64,000 nt of DNA, taken from positions 19,468,735 through 19,532,734 of the forward strand of contig NC_057769.1 in the NCBI RefSeq assembly GCF_010389155.1, given 5' to 3'. Below are positions 11,181 through 20,890 of this stretch, piece by piece; the stretch's first letter is position 1; the number at the start of each line of letters is the position of its first letter. The translations under genes were made by a program, and so were the position numbers. The notes below the pieces were generated by a model, which was not told where the DNA came from, did not search any database, and saw only the letters and a list, made by a program, of their open reading frames with translations. The DNA comes from Erigeron canadensis. Its lineage: Eukaryota > Streptophyta > Magnoliopsida > Asterales > Asteraceae.

Positions 11181-11847
11181 TTAGAACTCGGTGGGGCAAT
11201 TCGTCGAAATTTGTAAGATAGGTAAAGAAAATGGAGCAGTAGTATATAAATTAAGGGAGCGGATACGGCGAGAAAAAAGGGCACGCTGTCTGGCTCATTT
11301 ATATGTCAGAAGAAGCCTTTTTTCCTTTTTACATACCGTATTTGAATTTTGAATGTGTGTGTGGGTGCTTTTTTAGGGGTTTGGAAGAGGCAGCTCTTCT
11401 CTTCCTTTATTCTATTATTTTTTTTTTTTTTTGAATATAACGATCAATTTTCTGAAAGTGGGCCATAATTTAATTTTTGAAATTGTGAGGCTTTTGCTGC
11501 TGCTAAAGTAGATACTAAAATTGTTGGGTCATTATAAAAACACGAGTAATATGTCCGCAAAATTCGACTGCGATAGTAGTAGTTGTGCGAGCTGGTGGTG
11601 GCGGCAGTAGCCATTGGGTCGTCAATAATGGTAAATGTAAAAGTAATTGATTATAAAGAAGAAAGTGTAGTTATTTTGAAGATTTAAAGGTTTATGTTGT
11701 AATTATTTCATTAAAGATATTATATGTATATTAGATGAGGATGTTTATATTAGTGAATAAAGCATAAGCGTAATTTTGGTATTGTGGAGTTGTATTTAAG
11801 ATTTGGGAGGGGTTCCTCTTCAATGTAGAAATATAGATAAATCTATC
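11181..11847. other. Promoter-side intergenic sequence up to the transposon boundary
   Basis: Upstream region of the CHUP1-like gene: an A/T-rich stretch with a T14 run near 11418 and no coding region I can support. At about 11848 it passes directly into reverse-transcriptase coding sequence of element F with no LTR or target repeat, marking a truncation or rearrangement breakpoint. Confidence 0.5.
11242..11250 (-). promoter_or_regulatory. Putative TATA box of the CHUP1-like gene
   Basis: On the minus strand the sequence reads TTTATATACTACTGC about 65 bases upstream of the start codon at 11180. That spacing would place transcription start near 11215 and give a 5' UTR of roughly 35 bases. Assigned from motif and distance only. 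Confidence 0.4.
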
Positions 11848-11849
11848 AT

Positions 11850-12077
11850 TTGTCAAATGCGCCTGCCGTTTTCATGGATTTAATGAATCGAATTTGTAGG
11901 CCATACTTGGACAAATTCGTGATATTATTCATTGATGACATTCTGATATACTCTAGAAGTAAGGAGGAACATGAGAAACATCTGAGAATAATCTTGCAGT
12001 TACTTAAAGACGAGAAGCTATACGCTAAGTTTTCTAAGTGTGAATTTTGGCTCCGACAAGTCCAATTTCTTGGACAC
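11850..12077 (+). pseudogene. Element F reverse transcriptase, middle fragment
   Basis: 76 codons from [18 protein letters not shown] to [10 protein letters not shown]. They include the catalytic FIDDIL box (FxDD form of YxDD), so the polymerase active site is present here although the palm start is missing. The frame is cut after GGACAC by the LTR of element A and resumes at 25003 in the same protein context (the residues after FLGH continue with IVNEEG). Confidence 0.88.
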
Positions 12078-12341
12078 TGATGTGACTAATTTATACCCAT
12101 TACCCACATCGTTATTGGCCATTTTACTATATGTTTTAAGTCGTTTTTGTATGCATTTGACGCTTTTATGGTGTTTGTTAGTGTTTACAGGCTCTAAACA
12201 GGATACGCGTTCATTTGGTACATTTTCGGATGATTATTGGCCCGGAAGTGCGTTATGATGTTGAGAGTTGATTTGAGTGGAAGAGACGGCAGAGTTTGAC
12301 AAGTAATCGAGATCGAAAGAAGTTGGCTCTGTACAAGTGTT

Positions 12342-12581
12342 CACTGCGCCGCAGCTAAATCCCACGGAAGTTTATGGACAAACCCCCACTGCGGCACAGT
12401 GGGGATGGCTAGGAGTTGACTGCGCCGCAGTCAGGTTAAGAAGAAAGGAGGTCGTGGAAACGTACCGCGTCGAAGTGTTGGTTTGCTTAGCCACTGCGCC
12501 GCAGTCACAAGAAGGTCAAAGTCAAGATCACCTCACTGCGTCGCAGTGAGGGAAGGCTCAACCCCACTGCGCCGCAGTGGG
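12342..12581. repeat. GC-rich quasi-palindrome cluster in A 5' LTR
   Basis: Six units built on ACTGCGCCGCAGT: 12342-12354, 12386-12403 (variant with CGGCAC), 12419-12431, 12491-12505, 12532-12550 (CTCACTGCGTCGCAGTGAG) and 12563-12581 (CCCACTGCGCCGCAGTGGG). The arms are complementary around one central base and extend by 3-4 unit-specific bases, which are also complementary. These are islands of high GC in AT-rich DNA just upstream of the TATA box. Confidence 0.92.
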
Positions 12582-12631
12582 TGTACGGGAAAACAAAAGT
12601 TGTGTCGGTTTTGCATCAGATGTTGAGAGGG

Positions 12632-12639
12632 TATAAATA
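12632..12639 (+). promoter_or_regulatory. TATA box of element A 5' LTR
   Basis: TATAAATA, preceded by GAGAGGG and followed by TAAACCCTAGGG. The same box occurs in the 3' LTR at 23953-23960. It probably sets the U3/R boundary about 30 bases downstream. Confidence 0.7.
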
Positions 12640-13692
12640 TAAACCCTAGGGACGAATTTCAAGCTATCAAAACTCTTTCTAGGAGCTGTTCTACAAGGTT
12701 TCTTCACCCTCCAATCAAGATACTTTCTTAGGCGGATTTGTTGAAGATTCACGAGCACCCATCTAAATCGTATCTACTTACTGTCTTGCAATTTATTTTT
12801 CATCAAACGATTGGCACATCATGTTCCTCTTCTATTTTATTTATTATTGTGGATTGATCATGAGTGGCTAAACGTTTAATCATCCACCTTGATGAAACGA
12901 GACGGATAATGTGATTGTAATATTTTTAATTCAAAAGAGTTTATTTAATTATCGTTGTTCTGTGATCTTGATGAAGTTAATTCTTTTTATTAATTAATTT
13001 TGATATTGGATGCATATAATTCTTCGTTGGTGGTACCAGTTGAATGTGTATGTGATTTCAAAACGGTTACTTGTCTATAAGTAATTATCACTAGTTCATG
13101 GTATGATAGTGAATTCATTTTAAGAAAAGATTAATTTTGTCAACGTGATTGATATCAGTTGGTGGTACCACGTTATTGTCACATAGGTTCAATTGATAAT
13201 TTGATAGTCAATAAAACTGATTGATGGAATAATTGTCTTAGTTTTGGTGGTACCAGCTTAGGTAATTCAACTAGCAATTAGGTGATTCGGTATTTTGTTC
13301 ACGGTTGGTGGTACCACGTGAGCACCTTAATCTTGTTACAATTATCTTTAAACTCTAGAGAATTTATTCTTAATTAAATGCAATCACAATTGAAGTCGAG
13401 GGAAGTCAACGTGGATGACCTTTAATTATATTGAGTGAAGTTCTTTTTAAATTAATGCAATTATTTTGCAAACCAATTTTACTTTAATTGTCAAGAGGAT
13501 TTTCAAAGCAACACCCGTTTCCCAAACCATTTCATAAGCAACTAATCATTCCCAATCCCTGAGAACGAACTCAGACTTATCTCTTAACTATATTACAAAC
13601 GATCGGGTCCACTGTCCGTGAGTGCGTAGTACTGAGTTTTTAGGTGGTTTTAGTTTTATAAATTTAAAGCTCGATTTTGCACATCAAGTATT

Positions 13693-13710
13693 TGGCGCCG
13701 CTGCCGGGGA
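13693..13710 (+). other. Primer binding site of element A (tRNA-Asp type)
   Basis: TGGCGCCGCTGCCGGGGA begins 6 bases after the LTR end. This form, complementary to the 3' end of tRNA-Asp, is the one I know from Athila-type elements. It contains the same GCGCCGC core found in the GC palindromes. Confidence 0.85.
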
Positions 13711-13868
13711 TTGTGTGCCGATTTAGTTATAATTTAGTGGTTTGATCCTTCCTCACGCGTGAGGAAGTTATTTGCTTTTTTTTGGCTGCGTCTTGGTGGA
13801 GTCTTCCTCACGCGTGAGGTGCATTTGACGTGTGGTGTTAGTTATGTTTTTGCGGGATTCTTTTATAG

Positions 13869-15375
13869 TTGATGATTTTGCGTTCTTCGGGGCGACCTCT
13901 TTTTAGTCCATTGAAGACTCTACCAAGACGCAGGATCAACTTTACAGCACCACCAGATTCAGAAGAAGAAGGCTTCTATCTAGAGGAATTCTTTAATCTT
14001 GCACTTGTAAAAGACGAAATGGGTGACAATCCACCAAAAGACCCAAACGACATCCGGTATGGTGACCGAACCCGAACTATTCCTACGGCTCGTGGTTCCA
14101 CAATTAGACCACCGGGTGTTGATCAAAATTTCAACTTGAAGCCAAACCATCTCAAAAGCATTGAAGAGCAAAAATTTGATGGTAAGAAGAAATGGGATCC
14201 TTATAAGCATTTAGAGAGGTTTGAGAAGTTAGCTCGACTTTATCAATATGGCCAAAACCAAATGAATGCCGTCAAACTTGAAACCTTTCCTATTACTCTC
14301 ACCGGAGATGCCGAAGATTGGTTCAATGATCTTCTCGAAAATTCGATCACTACTTGGGATCAACTCAAAGAAGCTTTTATTGGTGAGTTTTATTCGGTTA
14401 GAACTCAAAGGCAATTGGAGAACTTGATAAGGTCCTTTGTGCAAGAAGATGGGGAAGATGTTGTTGATGCATGGATCCGATTCAAGGAAATGTTGAGAAA
14501 TTGTCCGGGACATGAGTTGACCAAGGAGAAGTATGTGGAATTATTCTTTGATGGTTTGAATAAGGGTTCTAAAAGAGAGATGAGGTATGCTTTCGGTGGA
14601 AGTTTTAGCAAGATCACTCCAAATGAAGGTTATGACATTTTGGAGCGTATGGTGAAAGATAATGCGGCCATGGATGATAAAAGATTTTTGAAGAATGAGG
14701 GCTGATTTAAGCAAAGTAAGGTTGCAAGAGCAGATGGAAGCAACAGTTCTAATGTCATTGATGAGATACAAGCTTTGTCTGCACGAATGGATAAAGGTTT
14801 TGCTAATCAAGAATCTCGGTTTGGATATCTTGAACGTGATGTGAAGGTGCTTGCTGATGGGTGTGGTCACTGTGGAGAGACACACTATTCTGAAGAGTGT
14901 CCCAACCGGGGACCTGAAGATGTTAGTTTTGTGCAGAATCAGCAAGGAGGTTTTCAGAGAAACACCTCAGAACCGGTCATCAGGTTACAATTCTTATAAC
15001 TCTTGTTTTCCTGCTAATACTTCTCGTTTTTCTAGTAACAGGTGGCAAAGGAACAATTATCAAAGTCAGCCACAGCAGCAGGAGACTCAAGAAAGCCAAG
15101 GATCGGGTTCTTCTTCTTCTACTGCCAATCCTAATGCCGAGTTGAGAGAAATGATGAAGCAGATGATGAGCAATCAGATGGAGACAAACACAAGTATCCA
15201 GAATATAAGGGAGGATACTAGGCAGTTGAGTGAGAGGCTAGATAGGATTAATGGTAAAGTGGAGATGAATGCCAAAAATCAGGATATCAAATTTAAGGAT
15301 CTTGAAAGTAGGATGGCTGCTATCACTAGGCCCCAGGGTGCTTTGCCTAGTAACACTCAGCAGAATCCGAAGTAG
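13869..15375 (+). pseudogene. Element A gag
   Basis: Capsid-type region starts at MILRSSGRPLFSPLK and includes HLERFEKLARLY, LTGDAEDWFNDL and DAWIRFKEMLRNCPGHEL, the Athila/Tat gag core. An in-frame TGA at 14703-14705 breaks it. The same frame continues to 14999 through a CCHC knuckle (CGHCGETHYSEEC), then a frame change near 14960 leads to a Gln/Ser-rich, coiled-coil-like tail ending at 15375. A viable copy would give one continuous protein; here it is a pseudogene. Confidence 0.85.
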
Positions 15376-16260
15376 AATTAAGGGTCTAACAATGGTCAGA
15401 AGTACACTCCACCGCCTGTTAGTCAGGAGCAAGCGAAGGCCATTACTACTCGTACAGGTAGATCCTATGCCCCTCCTCCTAATCCTAATGATATTGTTTC
15501 AGATGAGCAGGATACAGGAAATGAAGAAGCCGAAGATGTTGATGAGGAGATTGTGATGGAAGATCAACTGACTGTGAAGACTCCAGTTACTGCACCGAAA
15601 CCGGCTGTGACACCCGAGGCTAAGCCATATAAGCCTAAGGTTTCATTTCCACAGCGGTTCAGGAAAGCTAAGTTGAAGGAACAGTATGATAAGTTTGTCA
15701 ATATGATTAAAAATGTTCACATTAATGTTCCTTTAGTTGATTTGATACAGGGAATGCCAAACTATGCCAAGTTTATTAAGGAACTTGTGACGGATAAAGG
15801 AAAGATGGATGGGGTGAATGCAACTTATTTGAATGCCGAGTGTTCTGCTATCTTGCAGAACCAATAGATTCCACCCAAGCTTGAGGATCCAGGGAGTTTC
15901 CTTATCACTTGTTCTATTCGTTCTTTGACTTGTAAGGCACTTGCCGATTTAGATGCTAGTATAAACTTGATGCCTTACTAGGTATGGAGTAAGTTGGCTT
16001 CCGGAATTTTGAGACCTACTCGCATGAGTATTCGTTTAGCTGACCATTCTTTTCAGTACCCCATTGGGATTGCTGAAAACATGACTGTCCAAGTAGGTCA
16101 TATAGTTTTTCTTGTTGATTTTGTGATCCTCGAAATGGAGGAAGATACTAAGGTACCCTTGATTTTAGGTAGACCATTCCTTAACACCGCAGATGCTATC
16201 ATCCGTGTGAAAGATAAGGAAATCTCTTTAGGTGTGGGTACTGATAGAATTTGTGTTTAA
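15376..16260 (+). pseudogene. Element A gag-pol linker and protease
   Basis: Linker with VSFPQRFRKAKLKEQYDKF and VPLVDLIQGMPNYAKFIKEL, typical of Athila. Retropepsin-like remnants follow: ALADLDASINLMPY near 15936-15978, where related elements have DLGAS (the Gly is Asp here), then VPLILGRPFLNTADA. Stops occur at 15373-15375, 15865-15867 and about 15979. The altered active-site region and the stops mean no working protease. Confidence 0.8.
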
Positions 16261-16974
16261 TGTTGAAAGGTCTACTAAGCATTCTTACTCTAATGATGAG
16301 TGTTGTTTCAGGATTGACGTCATTGATGATGCTTTGGATCAGGAATTTGAAGAATTGATGGAGACTGAGGTTGATGAAGAGCTCACTTGTTTAGGAGCTA
16401 GTGATATTGATGATGATGAGTTGTTTGCAGAGTTTATGGCATTGAGTTTGGATGAGACACCTCCAGAGGATGAGAGCTTTGAAAAAGTAGTTGCTGATGG
16501 AAGCTCAAGGGTACCAAATTCTGTTGATGTACCCCATACTGATCTGGAGCTTAAGCCATTGCCTGCCTACTTGGAGTATGCTTACTTGGCAGGTAAATCC
16601 TCTCTACCAGTTGTTATCTCGTCTTCACTCTCGAGTGACGAGAAAAATCTTCTTTTGGCCGTGCTCAAGGCTCATAAGTGGGCTTTTGCTTGGAAGACTA
16701 CCGACATTCCAGGTATTAGTCCTGATTTTTGCATGCATAAGATAGATTTTGTTGATGATGTTAAGCCCGTTGTCCAGCGACACAGAAGGCTTAACCCCAA
16801 TATGAAAGAGGTTGTGAAAAAAGAAGTTATTAAACTGTTAGATGCAGGGATCATTTTCCCGATTGCAGATAGTTGATGGGTAAGTCCCGTCCACTGTGTT
16901 CCCAAAAAAGGGTGCATGACGGTAATTGAAAATGAAAACAATGAACTTTTGGCTACTAGAATGGTTACGGGTTG
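16261..16974 (+). pseudogene. Element A reverse transcriptase, N-terminal part only
   Basis: The frame entering at 16232 encodes an acidic linker, then HKWAFAWKTTDIPGISPDFC, VVQRHRRLNPNMKEVVKKEV and VSPVHCVPKKGCMTV, the fingers start of RT, with a TGA at about 16874. Sequence stops matching at VTGWR (about 16974). The palm with the catalytic aspartates is entirely missing, so RT cannot function. Confidence 0.85.
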
Positions 16975-16982
16975 GCGGGTTT

Positions 16983-17538
16983 CTATCGTAGATTCATTAA
17001 GGATTTTTCTAAGATTACTCGTCCGATGACCAACTTGTTGGAGAAGGACGTTCCTTTTGTTTTTGATGAATCTTGTTTAAGTGCTTTTCAGGTGTTGAAG
17101 GAGAAGTTGACTAATTCTCCCATCATGGTTGGTTCGGATTGGAATTTGCCTTTTGAGTTGATGTGTGATGCAAGTGACTATGTCGTTGGAGTCGTGCTTG
17201 GGCAAAGGGATGATAAGCATTTCAAGCCTATTTACTATGCTAGTAAAACCTTGAATCCCGCCCAACAAAATTACACTACTACAGAGAAGGAGTTGCTTGC
17301 GGTAGTCTTTGCATTCGATAAGTTTAGGTCATATCTAGTATTGAGTAAAACTGTTGTTTTCACTGACCATTCTGCTTTGAAGTATTTGTTTTCTAAGCAA
17401 GATGCAAAGCCTAGACTTATTCGATGGATTTTGTTGTTGCAAGAGTTTGATATCGAAATCAAAGATAAGAAAGGTGTCGAGAACTTAGCAACTGATCACT
17501 TGAGCCGGTTGGAGGACCCAAACCGGGAGGAGCTTTAA
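16983..17538 (+). pseudogene. Element A RT thumb end and RNase H
   Basis: Begins at [16 protein letters not shown], the conserved segment after the RT palm. RNase H carries the expected acidic residues: D in [12 protein letters not shown] in [12 protein letters not shown] in [12 protein letters not shown] and D in [11 protein letters not shown]. It ends at TAA 17536-17538. This is a well-preserved domain in an otherwise disrupted polyprotein. Confidence 0.88.
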
Positions 17539-18713
17539 GATGGGGAGATTAAGGATAACTTCCCCGATGAATATTTAAATGTCATTTCTAACTTTGATGA
17601 AGGTCCTTGGTTTGCTGATATTGCTAATTATTTGGTTGCAGGGGAAATACCAAATGATTTCTTGGGTCAACAGAAGAAGAAGCTCATATTAGATGCTAAG
17701 CACTATTTTTGGGACAGCCCATATTTGTTTCGTACTTGTTTAGATGGTATGGTAAGAAGATGTGTCGCGGGAGCTGAAACTAGGGAGATATTGGATGCTT
17801 GTCATTACGGACCAACCGGAGGCAACTATGGTCCGTCGGTTACAGGTAAAAAGGTGTTTGATGCAGGTTTCTATTGGCCTACAATTTTCAAAGAGGCTCA
17901 AATGTTGGTCGAAACCTGTGACATTTGCCAAAGACAAGGAAGCATCACTAGATGGGATGAAATGCCGCAACAAGGAATTCAGGTATGTGAAGTATTCGAT
18001 ATTTGGGGCATAGACTTAATGGGACCATTTCCACCGTCTAACAAGTTTTAGTATATTCTAGTTGTTGTTGACTACGTGTCTAAGTGGGCCGAAGCCAAGG
18101 CTTTGCCTACAAACGACGCGAGGGTAGTCATTGAATTTTTGAAGCAGTTATTTAGTAGATTTGGTTGCCTTAGAGCCTTAATTAGTGACCGTGGAACACA
18201 TTTTGCTAATCATCAACTAGATAAGGTTCTTAAAAAGTATGGTGTTTGTCATTATTTTTCAACTTCTTATCACCCACAGACCAGTGGTCAAGTGGAGAAG
18301 ACCAACAAGGCATTGAAAAGAATTTTAGAGAAAACAGTCGGGGATAACCCCAAGGTTTGGTCGAAAAAGCTAGATGACGCCTTGTGGGCATTTAGAACCG
18401 CGTTTAAGACGCCGATTGGCACTACGCCATACAAGTTGCTCTATGGTAAGACTTGTCATTTACCGATTGAATTAGAGCATTAGGCGTATTGGGCGTTGAG
18501 AAATTTGAACTAGACATAATGGAGGCCGGTGAACTTAGGTTGTTGCAACTTCATGAGCTCGATGAGCTTAGGTTGGGTGCATATGAAAACTCAAGACTTT
18601 ATAAAGAGAAAACCAAAGTTTACCATGACAAAAGGATCCGTAGAAAGGAGTTTAAGGTTGGAGCAAAAGTTTTGTTATTTTTATCAAGACTTTATAAGGT
18701 TGGGTGCATATGA
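17539..18713 (+). pseudogene. Element A integrase
   Basis: The zinc-binding region reads CHYGPTGGNYGPS...CDICQRQG, where the second His of the usual GGHHG is Asn. Catalytic triad residues are visible: D in WGIDLMGPFP, D in ISDRGTHFANH and E in SGQVEKTNKALKR. Stops at 18049-18051 and 18481-18483 and a frame change near 18490 break it. The tail carries [11 protein letters not shown] and KVLLFLSRL, typical of the C-terminal domain. Confidence 0.88.
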
Positions 18714-18845
18714 ACAAGTGTGGGGAAGTTAATGGAAGGATTTGTAGTGTTAAATGGCTGATAGAATGATTTTAATGAATTGTTAGACCCCATTAATCTG
18801 GTAAACATGATGAACAATGAAGAACACTTGCCTAAAATTTCATGA

Positions 18846-18968
18846 GACTGCGCCGCAGTGGTGGTGGGTTTGATCCACTGCGCCGCAATCAAAGGCTTGT
18901 GACTTGCACGTGTTTATTACCCCACTGCGCCGCAGTGAGGGGGTGTTGATGCCCACTGCGCCGCAGTG
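18846..18968. repeat. GC-rich quasi-palindromes between pol and the env-like ORF of A
   Basis: Four units of the LTR palindrome type: 18847-18860, 18875-18889 (one arm mutated to GCAATC), 18922-18938 (CCCACTGCGCCGCAGTG) and 18952-18968. They lie 100-220 bases before the splice-acceptor-like site and ATG of the env-like ORF. Confidence 0.9.
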
Positions 18969-19027
18969 AGGCACTTTCCTGCCTAAACTTTTATTTGTTT
19001 TCCATATGGTTCCCGGTTTGTATTCCT

Positions 19028-19068
19028 CGTTTAACATATTTGTTTGTCTTATTGTTTGTGATTACAGG
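19028..19068 (+). promoter_or_regulatory. Splice-acceptor-like site before the env-like ORF of A
   Basis: A T-rich tract (TTTGTTTGTCTTATTGTTTG) ends in ATTACAG/G at 19067/19068, followed immediately by ATG at 19069. This is the arrangement expected if the downstream ORF is translated from a spliced subgenomic RNA, as described for the env-like ORF of Bagy-2. No donor was assigned. Confidence 0.5.
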
Positions 19069-20890
19069 ATGCCACTGGAGTCGATAAGAGGAAGTAAGTT
19101 GAAGAGGGCCAAGGAAGCGGGTCAGCTCAAAAGCAGGCCAAGGCAACAAGGGAGGCGGTTGAAGCGCCTACACTTAAGTTCTAGCCTGGGCAATTGATTG
19201 AGAAACACACGTGGCTCGAGTTCAGCAGGGTGAAACAACCCCATAAGAACAACTTCCTTAACGAGTTGTACTCCATCCATAAGGAGGTGGTTTGCCCTCC
19301 CAGGTATCTTGCTCCGACTGCAGCTCAACATTTCGGCATTCAAGCCGATATTAATGGATGGTTCAGAATAGAGGCTTAATTGAGTGATCGGTTGGTTGTT
19401 AGTGACATGTGGCATAATGTGTTTAATAACCGGGAACCTGTGTATAGGGAGCTATGTTTAGAGTTCTATTCAACTTTGAAGGTTACAAAAGAGTTGAATA
19501 AAGTTAAGGATATTTTTGAGGAGCGTTGTGTGACCTTCTATTGTGGAGGTGTTGCTAGGAAGATTTCTATAGCCCAGTTCGGCTATTATACTGGTATGTA
19601 CACATTGGATCAGTTGAAGAGTAGTGAGTTTAGGAGTTTGTTGAGGCAGGGGTTGTTTGTTAAGCAGGCTTTTGATGGTGAGTCCCTTCCACAATATTGG
19701 ACTCGTATTACTGGTGGTGAAGCTTGGCCGTCTGGGGGGTCAGGTAGTGTTTCAAAGATCAGGAGTGTTAGGTTGAGGATGCTCCATCGCATGATTGTTA
19801 CATTTCTGGTACAGCGGTCCACTCACAGGGACAAGGCGTATAGACTGATCTTTGGTTGATGAAGCTATTTTCAGAGGGGGCGCCTAGGAGGTTTGCGTTG
19901 GCCCCCATTGTTGTTCTTGACAGGATGTGGAACCACTCCGACTCGGAGTTGGTATTGGGGCATTTCGTCACGATGATTTATCGGCGTATGGGCATATTTG
20001 ATACGGATGAGTGCCAGACCGATCTTTCTCCCCCGATTTTTCAGGAGACATTGAGTGAGGCCGAGTTGTTAGGGCTAAGATTGTTAAGAAGATGACGCAG
20101 ACTGAGAACTCTAGACTACTTGATGACATTGGGGTTATTGCACCGCCTCCCGTTGTGGAGGAAGCTGAGGACGTGGAGATGAGGGATGCTCCACAGGAGC
20201 AACCTAGGAGGCAGGCTCATGCAGGTATAGATTTGACCCCTTTGAGCACCCAGCTCCAGCAGATTTATGAGGGGCATCAGGCCAGCCGCCAGGCTTTTGA
20301 TGACTATCAGCGGCGTATGGATAAGGAGGTAACATGGTTAGGGTCGCAGCAGGCCCATACTAACTACACTCTTGATTATTACAAGCCGATGTGGCAGGCC
20401 CAGTATACAGGGACGGAGTTTGTGAGGCCTGACCCGATTCCACCCTTCAGCCCACCACCTATCCATGTTCCACCTTATCGACAGGTGACGGTTCTTTCTT
20501 CTTCACGCCATCCCAGATGTCCCCACGGCCCCATGACTTGGGAGGATCTCCCCGAGGGCCAGTTCAGTTTGGTCGATATACAGGTGGCGATGCTGGGATT
20601 TCCTCTTCCATGTGTAGTTTCTTTGCAGGTACCAGCTCTGGATTCGCTGATTTTGCTGGAGGCTCGGGAGGATTTGCCGCTGGTGGTTCTGGACAGGGAG
20701 ATGATCAACCGAGTGGCGGCTATGGCAGTTCAGGTTCAGGAGGCATGCCAGAGCAGGCCACTAGCTGGGTGGACGATCTCTTTGGCCCACCTGGTGCTCC
20801 TTATGGCTATCATGGGCAGCAGTAGTGATGACAGTGATGATGATGACCTCCATCCGGTACCGTGGGATGGGGTCATTTGTTGATTGATAT
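19069..20890 (+). pseudogene. Athila env-position ORF (ATHILA-family domain), broken
   Basis: The first ORF starts MPLESIRGSKLKRAKEAG, with basic, nuclear-localisation-like runs. After a frame change near 19170, the ATHILA-type region runs through WLEFSRVKQPHKNNF, YRELCLEFYSTLKV, FYCGGVARKISIAQFGYYTG, YWTRITGGEAW, RMLHRMIVTFLVQR and RFALAPIVVLDRMWNHSDSE, with stops at 19377-19379 and 19857-19859. A Pro/Gln-rich part (20092 on) changes frame near 20510 into a Gly/Ser-rich tail ending YGYHGQQ at 20825. The position after integrase matches the third ORF of Athila elements. I see no convincing transmembrane segment. Confidence 0.75.

Larger units (their letters stand above)
12078..13686 (+). repeat. 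Element A 5' LTR (1609 bp)
   Basis: Matches 23370-25002 with scattered substitutions and small indels. It contains six GC-rich quasi-palindromes in its first 500 bases, a TATA box, and four copies of TTGGTGGTACCA at 13027, 13159, 13244 and 13305. It is about 29 bases shorter than the 3' LTR at the first palindrome. Confidence 0.95.

Noticed and set aside
12337..12758. ORFs through the LTR palindromes (containing PTAAQWG-like repeats)
   Set aside because: They only translate the GC-rich palindromic units of a non-coding LTR; no domain and no conservation of frame between the two LTRs.
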